A DNA stretch of 64,000 nt, taken from the NCBI GenBank assembly GCA_030674185.1, contig CM060307.1, forward strand, positions 42,648,857 through 42,712,856, read 5' to 3'. Under the pieces are notes generated by a model. That model was not told where the DNA came from and did not search any database. It worked only from the letters and a program-made list of their open reading frames with translations. The stretch comes from Monoplex corrugatus (taxonomy: Eukaryota; Mollusca; Gastropoda; Littorinimorpha; Ranellidae). Below are positions 1-12,076 of this stretch, piece by piece; within the stretch, counting starts at the first letter, position 1; every line of letters starts with the position of its first letter. The translations under genes and the position numbers were made by a program.

Positions 1-800
1 ATTCGATACGCAGATGACACCGTGCTAATTGCAGAAAATGAAAGGGACCTACAAAACCTTGTGAATATACTAGAAATAGAAAGAAAAGGTAAGGGGTTGG
101 AACTAAACAGCAGGAAGACTGAAGTCATGGTGATCAGTAAAAAACATGAAATCCCCTCATGCAAAATAACAGCAAATGGCACAACCTTGACACAGGTTAA
201 TAAGTTCAAATACCTGGGAACGGTCATTTCATCAGACGGCAGATGCACATCGGAAATAGCCGTCAGAATTGGCCAAGCCAAAACAGCATTCAAGAAGATG
301 AAAAGCATTCTTACCAACAAATGCCTATCAATTAACATCAGGAAGAGAGTTCTTGAATGTTATATAGAACCAATACTGTTGTACGGATGTGAGGCGTGGA
401 CAGTCAACAAGCAAAGCCAGAACAAGATTGAGGCAGCCGAGATGTGGTTTCTATAAAGAATGTTGAGAGTTCCATGGACAGCAAAGAAAACAAACGAGAC
501 AGTCTTGATGAAGGCATACACAAGTAGATCACTCATAAGGAAGATTAGGAAAAGACAGGCAACATTTATAAGCCATTTTATGAGGAGGGGGGATTTGGAG
601 CACCTGGTCACAACGGGAAAGCTGGAGGGAAAGAGAGCACCAAGTAGACCCAGGGAGAAAATGCTAGACGGACTTGCGGAGTGGCTAAAGACGAGGAGGG
701 TGGAGGAGATGCTTGGGGCAACAAGAGATAGAGACAGATGGAAGTCCATGATCGCCAACGCCATGCGGCAGGGCACCTGGTGATGATGATGATGATGAGT
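1..800 (+). mobile_element. RTE/BovB-like non-LTR retrotransposon, 3' fragment (pseudogene)
   Basis: This is the C-terminal half of a reverse transcriptase cut off by the window start. The catalytic YADD box is encoded at 7-18, followed by the YLGT motif, LLYGCEAWT near 379-405, the RMLRVPWT block and the GKLEGKR/RPREK basic region, ending in RQGTW and a stop at 781. This order is that of the thumb and C-terminal region of RTE-type elements. A TAA at 454-456 breaks the frame where sister copies read Arg, so the copy is dead. The coding end runs directly into a (TGA)n/(GTA)n tract, the simple-repeat tail expected of RTE elements. Close relatives in this window lie at 36155, 46604 and 24305 (- strand). 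Clade assignment is by motif recognition only. Confidence 0.88.
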
Positions 801-1409
801 AGTAGTAGTAGCAGTAATGTTGTTGTTACTATTATTATAATAATAATTATTATATGCCTGATTAGTTAGTCCTTCTACAAACAGATCATACATGAAACTG
901 AAAGTAATACACGACGCACTTTATTTAAACATTGAATCTTTCAACAAGAATAAGACGGAAAAAAAAATTAATTGTGAAGCTTCAACATTATAGGCCTACA
1001 CGCGCATCTTGACTAACCTAAGTTTTTACATCAATGAAGTAAAACACAAACTAACAATAACAGATCTGTAGTCACATCTGGACCAGAGGTCCTTGTCCTG
1101 ATGAGGGCACCCTAGCGAAACTCATACCAAACTCTCTTATCTGCCTCCGTGAATGACCTAATGTTTTTAGTTTATGTAGGCCTACTTCCTTCTAAAAGGA
1201 ACTCGACGTCTACGAGTTCCTAGAACTATTCCGTTTAGATATCTGTTTACCGGTATGCAGACAAACAACTCTTTGGATGAAACAACCAATGACGGTAACA
1301 CGGATAATTGATTAGTTGTGTTGTTGTGTACGTACACTTGTGTTGAATGTGAGAATCAGGGAAAGGGCGAGATAAAGGGACGAGTGGGGGAAGGGGGGGG
1401 GTATAGCCT

Positions 1410-1443
<34 letters not shown>

Positions 1444-1661
1444 GAAGCTGAAGGGGTAGTAAGAGAAAGGGGGTCGGAGAATATGTGCACATCGAGGCTA
1501 GATTGGTATCAGGTAAGAGTGTAGGAGGGGGTGTTTGGAATGCAGCACAAATACTCGTCACAAGTGATTAGTATAGAGTCTATTACATTTGACTGTGTGC
1601 GCAAAGTGTAAGCAGCCATTGGTGCGCGCGTGAGTGTTGTGAACGTGTTTTTGTTAGCCGC
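801..1661. other. No gene recognised
   Basis: AT-rich spacer. It contains a (GA)n tract at about 1411-1441 and a good splice-donor-like CAG/GTAAGA at about 1511, but no convincing upstream coding frame. Open frames through the GA tract are microsatellite translations. Confidence 0.5.
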
Positions 1662-1937
1662 ATGGAAGACCCAAATATGAAAACTAGATCTAGTCGGTCT
1701 CCTTTATTTTGTTGTTGTTCCAGCTATCTCAAGAAAACTAAAAATAAAGCTGAAACTACTGGAAACAGCATACACTCGAACGTAACGAGTGACAAGAAGT
1801 TGTCGTTTGTCAGTGGGATTTCCCGATTGATCTGTCAAGTTCCGGAATTAGTTGGGTTTTTTTCCTTTTCTTTTTTTAGTTTCCTATGGTTGCCGTCCAT
1901 CGCTCAAGAAAGAATTCTGAATATTTCAAAGCATTGA
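1662..1937 (+). CDS. Small hypothetical ORF with a cysteine cluster
   Basis: The frame opens at an ATG with G at +4 and gives 91 residues. The first 65 look plausible as protein: a Ser/Arg-rich start, then a run of three Cys followed by a Lys-rich segment at about residues 18-32, which resembles a palmitoylated membrane-anchor sequence. The tail is a Phe/Ser-rich translation of a T-rich tract and is probably not coding. It could be a first coding exon of the gene whose exons start at 8501, but no strong donor of the required phase is visible. No family is recognised and coding status is uncertain. Confidence 0.2.
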   Translation: MEDPNMKTRSSRSPLFCCCSSYLKKTKNKAETTGNSIHSNVTSDKKLSFVSGISRLICQVPELVGFFSFSFFSFLWLPSIAQERILNISKH

Positions 1938-2037
1938 ATCAGGAGTAGCGAAATTGAAGATAAGAACAATAACAGCCAAACAGGACAAGACAACATTTTT
2001 TTTTTTACTACAGCTAGGTATGGTCTACATTTCAGGT

Positions 2038-2252
<215 letters not shown>

Positions 2253-2500
2253 CATGTTCAATCAGGAAGTCTTGAGTTCGATCCTACTAGACATTTCCAC
2301 GATGGGCAAAGCCAGGGCTGGAGATTTTTCTGATCTCCAGGGTCAACATGTATGCAGACCTGCCCGGTGCCTGTAAACCCCTTCTGTGCATATATGCATG
2401 CTGAATATCAAATATGCACGTTCAAGATCCTGTATGTTATGTCAGAGGCTGGATCATGGAGACATAAAAACACTCAGCATGCACCCCTACTAAGGATGCA
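2253..2500 (+). mobile_element. tRNA-derived SINE, family A
   Basis: It contains a B-box-like GAGTTCGATCC near 2274-2284, then a body with GGAGATTTTTCTGATCTCC and a segment that is the reverse complement of parts of 17930-18215 and 50230-50590 (AAAAATCTCC, ATGTTGACCTGG, TTAACGTGCAT-like blocks). Three dispersed diverged copies with a tRNA-like head define a SINE family. The head abuts the CA/CG microsatellite. Ends are approximate. Confidence 0.6.
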
Positions 2501-3537
2501 GATGGTGCAAAAACATAGTGCATTGTGGTTAGCTGGTTTAACAGCTTCAATTCTCCAATGCTTCACTGACACTTTAAAAAAATCTGAATATGTATAATGT
2601 GTAATGAGTGCAAGTGAATTTTAGGAACTGCACTACATGAGAACTATTTGTGATAATAATACTAGTAATCATAATATGAAATAACAGCAACAACAACAAA
2701 ACAGCGATGTTACTACTACTACTACTACTACTACTCAGCGCTTAGATGTGATTTTATCAAGATTTTGCGCTATATAAATATTGTAATTATTATTATTATT
2801 ATTATTACTAGGAACACAAACTGAAACAAAATCAAAGACCTTTAACCCACACTAAAACCCTTTTTGCATATCCTTCCTGAAACGCATTTTCAGTACGCTA
2901 ATTGTGATCAAATCGAGCAAATTAAACTGATTTGATAAACAGTGCATGCAATTCAAATTTCACTGACGTTGTGTTAACGAACACTGTTTCTTGGAATCTG
3001 TTTTGTTTCTTTGCAACGTGGGCTTGCCAGTATGTAGGGTTTATGCAGCATAAGACCAGTGGTATTTGCTATGTCAAGTTTAATTTGGATCTTCCATTAC
3101 AAAGTATTTATATTGTGATGCATTTCGAATAATTTTTATGCTGTGATGTCTCTCTTAGAAAACTGTAAAAAAAAAAAAAAAGAAAAAAAAAAAGGAAACT
3201 ACGGCCATTTTTATGGCAATTTTTTTCAAAAATGATAATGAATGATAATAATAATGATTATCATAGTAATCATCATCGATTAACTTTTATGATGATGATG
3301 ATAACAAGTTCGTTGAAAAAGACCATATCTCCTAACGTGAAACCGGTCTGTAACGAGCACGCATTTATGATACAAGGAAAGTTGAGCGACACCTCTTCCC
3401 CCCCTCCTCCTCAAGACGTGCACATACTGAAGATGGCATTCTCTCAATCTTGTATTTTTATGTCACAGCGATCTGACTGATATCCAGCTGGGCTTACAGA
3501 ACACTGATTTCAGTGTAAAATTTCCACAGAAATAGTT
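2501..3537. other. No gene recognised
   Basis: AT-rich spacer with short (TAC)n at about 2711-2734, (TTA)n at about 2790-2812 and poly-A at about 3167-3194. No ORF has supporting motifs. Confidence 0.5.
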
Positions 3538-3605
3538 TTAGACCGGTAGAGATTCGAACCCTCTATCTTCTGGTCGTCTGCCCATGCGCTAACGTGAATA
3601 TCTAC
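3538..3605 (-). mobile_element. tRNA-like SINE head
   Basis: Read on the minus strand, the segment has an A-box-like TTAGCGCATGGGCAGA followed at normal tRNA spacing by the B-box GGGTTCGAATC. It cannot be folded into a full tRNA with a clear anticodon arm, so it is called a SINE head rather than a tRNA gene. Confidence 0.5.
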
Positions 3606-6344
3606 TTCCTTTCGTAATTAAAAAAACAACAACAACAAAAAAAAGAAAACAACTTCTGTTCAGATGCTGACTAGACTTACATGCTCCCATACAATGCTCC
3701 CATACAAGAGGCTTCACGTTGGAGACTTAGGCGATTCGTCACCCTCGACGCAGAGACCTATACTTAGAGCCAGGCAAGCGAGTTGTCGCAAGCTAACTTG
3801 TTGGAGCCGCCATTTTAAAGTCGAAACAAGAGCACTAGTTTGAATGTAATGATATCAGTTTTGTTCATAGCTTCTTTTGTTAAGTATTTATGTATCTATT
3901 CATCTTTTTTTATTTTTGGTGAACCATTCGAGGCTGACTTCAAACTATGGCCGTCATGTTACGAGGCTGAAAGTAAAGTCACCAGAAGAAGTAAGTCACA
4001 GTGATCGTTCTGAAATCTGTGTTAATTTAATTAAAACCATCATGAAAAGTTGGGTTTTCGATCTAGTCATTATTTGTGTTCCCATGTCAGAAATGTTAAA
4101 GTGGTTACACAGCATATACTTATTATGTATTGTAATTTTGTATGATTGTGAAAGATGTAAATCATCTCTTGCCATCACATTAGCCATTATCCTAATGATT
4201 AGGCATGACTGATGACACGACAGTCATAATTTTAAAAAAAAAAGTAAATGACATGATCGATCAAGTGAACTCAGTCCTCACATAACTGTAACACTGTGAT
4301 GAGTATGCTGAGTATAACTTCTGTACTAGGAAACTCGCTGGAAGACAGAAGTTTTAAATTCAACAAGCCTTCCCCACCCCCCACCCCGAATTTAAAATAG
4401 GGAATCTCCGATTTTCTGGTAATGCCGAGTAATACTTCATGAACGGATTGATTGCTTTTTAGAGAGAATAGCAATCGGCCTATATCACAGGCCTATATTA
4501 TGAAGCGAACCTCAATGGCTCAGTTGATTGAGCGTCAAACTACATTAGAACCGGCCTTCTTACTGCCCATCTTAACAGATTTGTTGTTTTGATGGTGTCG
4601 ATTTAAGATTAAGTACCCCTTACTCCACTTCCATGGGATGCTTATTCAAAATGGCCATATCACCTAAGGTGGATGTTGATGTAAAACTGAATCAGATTAA
4701 TCGGTTAATCAGTCAGCCTGTATAAGGTGGGAGGCAGTTGGGAAACCATCGTGAAAATTCACTTTCTCCCTTTCTGTGGGTCCCAGCCTGTCAAGGGGCG
4801 ACGTGGTCATAATATTATAAAAAATTTGCCCTATACTCATAGTGTGGTAGGGCATATGTTCCTACAAAACGAACAAATGAACGGGAAACCACTTGAATTC
4901 AAACCGTCCACGAAGTACACTGCACGTCTGCTCTCAAATAATCGCAAATCTCTCGAATTATTGGGACTCTACATCGCTCATATCTTACAAGATAATATCT
5001 CAAACCCTAACTTACTTTTCGTCAGATATAATCTTTGTAACAAAACAACAACAACAACAACAAAAGGAAAAAAAAGTGGGCTTTTCTGCGTTTATTTGGA
5101 AAATATAATATGAATCTCGGCTTCCTGGTCAGTTTAACTCAGCTAACCCCCCTCTCCCCCCCCCCCCAAGTGTGGGAAGGCTTTACAAAGAATTTGCCCC
5201 ACTTTAGAGAAGAAGAAAACATTAGATTTGACACTACACGTACTGAATGTTATCCCATGTACAGTCTCTCACGGCATGAAAGAGAAACAAAGCAAGAAAT
5301 GAAGTCATAACTTTCAGGTCAGTCTCTTGTCAGTGATAATTTCCACGCTCATTCTGTCCAGCGGGATGCAGTTCTGAAGACGAAAACCGTCATTTTAAAT
5401 CTCACACTTTGGATATAAACGAAGAGGAGAGGGAAACTATAGGAAAAGTGGAGGAAAAGCATAGCTGAAGTGGAAATAAGCACTTGAAGCATTACCATCA
5501 CATGTATCAGAGCTAGCCGATTTAGTGACAGTGTTGATGACAGCAGCATTATAGTTATGCCCACTTCGGAATCCATTTCATGTAGTACTTGTTTTGGTAA
5601 AGAAGTGCAGGTCCACTGCAGTGCTCTTGTATCTGGTGCCAGTAGGCCCACCAGTGTTTATTGTCTTTGGTGTGAGTAGATCTACAGAAGAAGGAGCAGA
5701 CGCGTGCATCATGCTAACTCGTCAACAGCGGTTGTGTGGTGGGCACATGTTAAAAAGTCTGGCTGTATATCCATTGTAGTTAAGAAAGAAATCAAGACAC
5801 AGTGGTGTTCGACGGAAGTGTAGCGATATTTCCGAGCTTGTGGAAATCACGCCAGTCTGGCGTAGTGAAAAATCACACTTCAAGATAACAAATTACAGAA
5901 GGAATGGAAATCATGGAAGCAAACACAGACATCAGGTTGGAGTTTGCAGACTGGCAAATGCTCACGACCAATGGATGTCGTTTAGCCAACAAAGACGAGA
6001 CTATCACTCAGTCAAGCACTCGGTCTGACGAGGGTCCCAACAGGGGACCGAACCATAACCTCAACAAAACAAACTCAAGAGTGAATAGGCTTTCTTTCAT
6101 AGATACGGGCTGAGTTGAGCCTCGGTGTACATTCCCAAAAACATTATCATATATGAATATTATCATTGTCCTTTATTTATTTGTTTGTTTATTTATTTAT
6201 TTATTTTTCAGTGAAGTTCATGAAATAAACTCCGGCCGAGTGATCAATACAAACAGCAAACTGCTACACCACAATACAGTACTGATTCAGCGTACACAGC
6301 CGTTCTCTGTGAAACTCGGGCTGACAAGAGCTTTAAATAAAAAT
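3606..6344. other. No gene recognised
   Basis: Intergenic or intronic DNA. At about 4508-4540 a stretch (GGCTCAGTTGATTGAGCGTC) resembles a tRNA A-box and may be a SINE relic, but no B-box is seen. There are C-rich tracts at about 5146-5167. Short ORFs lack motifs. Confidence 0.5.
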
Positions 6345-6670
6345 CAACAGAGAGAGGGAGAGAGAGAGGGAGAGAGAGGGGAGGGAGGGAGGGAGTCCTT
6401 TTTAGACACGCATTTGCAATTTTTCGGCTTTGTAATTAATTCATTTTACCTCTAAATAACTTTTGGACTTGAGTATATGTAAGCTTAGCTCTTCGATGTT
6501 CAGAAACATGAATATGACCTAGTTTTATGGTCTCTAAGCTCAGATACTGGACAAAGTCAAAAAACAAAATCACAAAATCAACATCACCATCGCCACTAAG
6601 AACAAAAAGCAAAATTGTGTAATTATGCTCGTTGTCAAACGTCACAGTTACGCGTGCGTGCACCCGTGGG

Positions 6671-6716
<46 letters not shown>

Positions 6717-6830
6717 CACACACACACACAACACACTCATACACACACTAACACACACCAACACACACACACTCATACACACACACAAGCGCGCGTGCGT
6801 GTACAAACACACACACACACACATCCCACA
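6345..6830. repeat. (GA)n and (AC)n microsatellites
   Basis: A GAGA/GGGA tract lies at about 6347-6394, and an imperfect (AC)n with AACAC and CTCATAC interruptions at about 6674-6827. ORFs here are repeat translations. Confidence 0.9.
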
Positions 6831-7193
6831 ACGGCAGTAAAGGAAAACGAACAGTACGGTTTGACTGCTGTCTTTAAGGATCGTTATCACTGATTCTTCT
6901 CCTAACGCCATGTCTCTCATCTCCCCCGAAATTCTTGGACAGCTATCGATCTTTGAAATTGCTTTCCAACATAATGACATTACTTTTTCAGATTTTGAAG
7001 ACGCATGTTAAAGCACAATGGGCAACTGCTTGTCAACCTGCTGTAGGGACAGGTAGGTTTCGGATACTGTTTGTCGGGACTTTTTTTTCTTTTTTTTCCG
7101 GAATATGTTTTCTGTCTTTTTTCCCATCTTCTTTGTGTATTTTAAAAATGTTGGTCAAATATTAACTTGGAGGGATGTGTGAATATGTGTATC

Positions 7194-7194
7194 T

Positions 7195-7292
<98 letters not shown>
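7194..7292. repeat. (GT)n microsatellite
   Basis: Nearly perfect GT dinucleotide run of about 95 bp. Confidence 0.97.
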
Positions 7293-7293
<1 letters not shown>

Positions 7294-8221
7294 TGAAAAT
7301 AAATATGCAAATATTTCACAGCTGTTTGTTGATGGATTTATAACAAATTTGATCGTTACGTTTCTTTCATTGAATTGTGAACGCATTAAAAAATGGTTAA
7401 GGATGGTATACCAGTATTGGCATTAATATTGTCAAATGTCAAACTCTTTACTTGAGGATATCTTGATTTTTTTAGGACAGATTATAACTAAAGCTTTAAC
7501 AACTTTGTCATGTGGATGCAAAATGTATTTATACGTTTCATGAAGATGTCTGATGTCAAGATCATAAGAACCAAAACATATGCACCTCTGTCAACAAAGA
7601 TTACTGATTGGGCAGATTTTGACTAGATTTACACATGTATCCATTTCAGTGAATGATCTCACAGATAAATATGGTATGATATTTGGATTGCTGCACTTAC
7701 CAGTCTCCGATGATTGAGTACATTTGTTGTTTACACCTCATGTGTTTACAAAATAATCTGAATCAACGTAAAATCAAATTTTATGCTTTTGAAAAAAATC
7801 TAATTGCGGAAAGATTAATGGAAATCGGGTTGATACTGCAGACATGTGATTCAAGAGCACACAAAAAGAGATTAACAATAGGCCTATGGCTTGATCAATT
7901 TTCTTTTCTAGTCCCAATACATGTTTTCTATTTTTCAAATGAAATAAAAGATAAATAATACAGATTAGTAAAGTATAATATAATTGGATGAAGCTGTGTC
8001 GAATCATTGGTTTTAAATGACCCGGAGCAACTCTCTCTCTCTCTCTCTCTCTCTGTGTTAATTATTTTGCATTGCTTTGATAACATTATCCTTACACTGC
8101 TTCTTCCATCTATCAACTCGTTACTGTACATTTCGTTGCGATTTTGCCACGAATCTGTAGGAGCTATCAGCGTCAATTCACCCATCAAAGCAAACTTCAC
8201 ACTGCAGCCAGTTGATCAGAA
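7293..8221. other. No gene recognised
   Basis: AT-rich spacer with a short (TC)n at about 8033-8054. No supported ORF. Confidence 0.5.
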
Positions 8222-8269
8222 ATGCCTGTTCTGATCCCTTTCCACTTTGAGAAGAAGCTTAATGGGGTC
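8222..8269 (+). CDS. Possible short first coding exon
   Basis: An ATG at 8222 opens 16 codons (MPVLIPFHFEKKLNGV) and the segment stops at a consensus-like donor, CG/GTAAGG, in phase 1. Spliced to the acceptor at 8500/8501 it would read a frame that stays open to a TAG at about 8704-8706 and is rich in Lys, Arg and Met with G/C-ending codons. That is not the frame that connects to the later exons. Either this is a separate short product, or a further exon or sequence error intervenes. Only an RNA read across 8269/8501 would settle it. Confidence 0.3.
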
Positions 8270-8500
8270 GGTAAGGACTGTCACGAATCTGTTGTGATAG
8301 GTTTCTGTTCCAATAGACAATTCAGGGTCATCAGTTTTCTATTTCTTTTTTTTTTAAGAATGGCACTACCTCTTCATGATGTAAACTGTCATTTCTTCCT
8401 GAGCATGATGTTTTTGTTGTTGTTTTTTCTCCCCTGTGTTGGTTTTGTGTGTGCCTGATAATTGAATGAAGGAGATCAGTAGTGTATTTTTACTGTGCAG

Positions 8501-9060
8501 TGACTACAAAGGATATGAACGGATTTCTGGCGAAACGCATGCATCCAGGCCAGATGACTGGATTCAAGAACCATGTACAGGAGCAGAAGCTGAAGCTTTC
8601 CAAACACGCCAGGACGATGGCCAGGTGGGAACGGAAAATGATCCTGGCCCCGGGCATGAAGATTACGAAAACAGGGTCAGACCTACAATTCAGGAACAAC
8701 AACTAGAGTGGCATCATTCAAAAGATGAAGTAAATACGGAACAAACGAAAGAAGGAGATAATCAAAATGTGGACATAACTGAAAACGAACCAGTATGCCA
8801 GAAAGTGGGCGAAAGCCAAAATGAAAGCGTAAATGAAAAGAACCCAGAAAAACTCAGTGGGCAAGCAGAAAGGACAAGAGCCAATGAAACCGCAGGAAAA
8901 GAAGGAAGGGGAAGCACTGTCGTGTGTTGCGCAGACAATAGTCTCTTGTCAACTACAAATGGACTTCAAGTAGAATCAGTACGCAATCTCCACGTTTTCA
9001 AAGTCGACGTAGTCGTCAAGACACACAACATCGACAACACTAAAAACGAAACATCAGCAG
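8501..9060 (+). CDS. Exon E1 of coiled-coil/BH3 gene: acidic low-complexity region
   Basis: The exon follows a TTTTTACTGTGCAG acceptor and ends at GCAG/GTATGT. It starts with one base completing a codon, then 186 codons, then one base (phase 1 out). The product is polar and rich in Glu, Asp, Asn, Gln and Lys, with no hydrophobic core, and looks disordered. No catalytic motif is visible. Its phase-1 end joins the exon at 11192 as G+CT (Ala) without a stop. No ATG occurs early in this frame, so an upstream exon ending in phase 2 is needed; none was identified. A second frame over 8501-8706 is also open and equally protein-like in composition. Confidence 0.6.
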
Positions 9061-10099
9061 GTATGTAAATAAGGATAAAAGAGTGTAGCAAGTTGCCAAG
9101 ACAAACATTTTGAGGGCAGCGTTGTAAAGATTTATCAAGCACAGTGTGAGTGTGACAGTACTCGGTAGACTAGCTTACTAGTACTACTGTACTAGATCTA
9201 GATTAGTACCAACAGCCTTGCCTCTTCAACTAAGAATAGGTAAATGCAAAAGTGCAGATTACTTCTAGCATGGATTTTGCATAAGCTGTAACGATGCAGC
9301 AGTCGTAGTCTTCACCCTGTACAAAATCCTTAGGCTTCCTCGGAATAGGGAAACCAAACTCGCCATCATGATTAATCATTTGATGAATTTTTTTTATCAA
9401 CTTGATAAGTACTAAAATAGGTCTAGTAGGCTATAATCACAGAAATAAAATAATGGTGTGGGTGATAGCCTATCTAGAATGTCAGAATGGGAAAATCGTT
9501 CCATACGTATTTTTTAGGATCTGGAGTGAGTCGTTACTCGAAGAGTTGTTACAAATTTTAGATCTGGACGAAAAGGAAGCTTAGATCTATTGGCATATTC
9601 AGTTAATATGGTGGGTCTTAGTAGGCTTCTATTAGGTCAGTTTCATTTGTAAGGAGAAGATGCAGAGGATAATGTTTCTCTTAGACCAGAATTAGTTTGG
9701 CATTTTAATGTCGAACTCGTTGGATAGGCTATAATTCAATAGCATTTTTCGCTCTCGCTGATGAGCGCAAATGCCTAGCGGATCTGTGGATGACACAGAA
9801 AATTACCTTTGGCTTAGGCAAATCCAGGTGGTTCATCTACCATTCTTTTTTATTTTTATGCTAGTTATAGCAGATTGACCTCGTCTTCCAATGTAGAAAT
9901 AACTAGTTATATAAATATATTTTTCAACATAACTATAATGATTCTGTTTACTAAGACTTGAGAGACTAGAACTTAGGGAATTTTCGCTGGACCTGTGCTG
10001 GTAGATGTTCGCAGTTTCCTTGCCTTTGTCTGAAACATCTACAAAAGAAGATCAACTCTCTGTTCGGGCTCCGCCATGCGTATATCACTGTGTGTTGTG

Positions 10100-10166
<67 letters not shown>

Positions 10167-11191
10167 TTGTGCGCACACGCGTGCGTGTGTATGTGTGTGT
10201 GCATGGGTGTGCTCACGATCTACTTGCAAGCAAGAATTTGAATGTCAATGTGGTCACATTTGTTATGGTTTGATAGACCTAGATCAGATTACAAACATAC
10301 TTGTTTTGAAAACTAATATGAGGCAGGACCTATGCAATGATTAAAATCTGATCATTTCGAAGAAAAGGTTTGTAGTTTCTTATTTCCACGTGATTAAGTT
10401 GGTCACTAGAATCAAACTAAATGTAGTAATAGTAGTTCTAGCAGTGAGTAAGTGTAGTTATAGGCGGCCTGCTGGTATCAAAACAACACGAATTGTAGCA
10501 TTTGTCTTTTGTTTGGTACAGTAGTAGTAGTAATTATAAAAGTGGTAGTAATGCTCTAGTAGTAGCAGCACCACTAGTGGTAGTACTAGCATAGCAGTAT
10601 TAGAAGTAGTGATAGGTACTAGGTGACCTGCCGGTATATTTAGAATATGAATATGTTATTGTTGTTCTCCTTTTTTTTCTTGTGTATTTTTTCTCTCTCT
10701 GTCTATTAGAAATAATAGCTGCAGCAACAGAAGCAGCAGCAGCAGAAGTAGCAATGGTAGTTGTAGCAAACCTGCTGCAATATAAACAACATGAATTATT
10801 CTTTTTCTTCTTTGTCTAGTGGTAGTTGAAAAAGTGACAAAATAACAGCAGCAGTAGGATTTGTAGTAATAACAAAGGTATAAAAAGAACATGTTATTCT
10901 CTTTCATCTCGTTCTTTTTTATTCTTCCCCATTTGGTAGAAGTAGTAGTTGTAGGAGCAGCAGCAGTGTAGCGGCAGGAACGATAGTAGTATACTAATAC
11001 TTTTCAGTGTGCGAAGTAATAGTTATAGCAGCAGCAGTAACACTAATAGTAATAGTGATTAGTACCAGTAGTACTAGCATCAGTAGTGATTGTAATAGCA
11101 GTAATAGTAATAACAGACTAGTACTAGTAGTAGCAAACGCAGTGGTATTTATGATAGTTGTAGCGGAAGACTATTGCTTGTTAAGTTGCAG
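9061..11191 (+). other. Intron between E1 and E2
   Basis: It holds a (TG)n tract at about 10087-10212 and a long run of imperfect trinucleotides (TAG, GCA, AGT) from about 10430 to 11160 that gives spurious ORFs. No gene is seen. Confidence 0.55.
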
Positions 11192-11437
11192 CTGGCTCTG
11201 GAGAAGAAGAGAGTGCAAGAAACCAAGAAGATAAGGATGACGAACAAGAGATGGAGACAGAAACAGGGTCAGGGACAGGAGTCACAATGGATGAGAATGG
11301 GGTCATGGAAACACATCATGTGCACGTGCATAATTGCCAGTCTGTGCAAATGGAGGCGTGTAGTACCACACTACATGTCCACATGGAGCATCCAGAGCTG
11401 CAGTACATTAGAGACCAAGACTGCCTCAAAGAAGCAG
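11192..11437 (+). CDS. Exon E2 of coiled-coil/BH3 gene: acidic/His-rich linker
   Basis: Acceptor TTAAGTTGCAG, donor GCAG/GTTTGT. The exon is 246 nt: two bases completing the E1 codon, 81 codons, one base over (phase 1 to 1, so skipping it keeps frame). It begins with an acidic GSGEEESARNQEDKDDEQE stretch, then has Thr/Gly and a His/Val alternation (HHVHVHN) and ends near CLKEA. It is similar in style to E1 and is read in the frame E1 predicts. No domain is recognised. The donor is followed by CT-rich sequence. Confidence 0.62.
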
Positions 11438-11439
11438 GT

Positions 11440-12076
<637 letters not shown>

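Noticed and set aside
8466..8500. Extension of E1 upstream of 8501 as coding
   Set aside because: The sequence ATTTTTACTGTGCAG is a clear acceptor and no ATG precedes it in frame.
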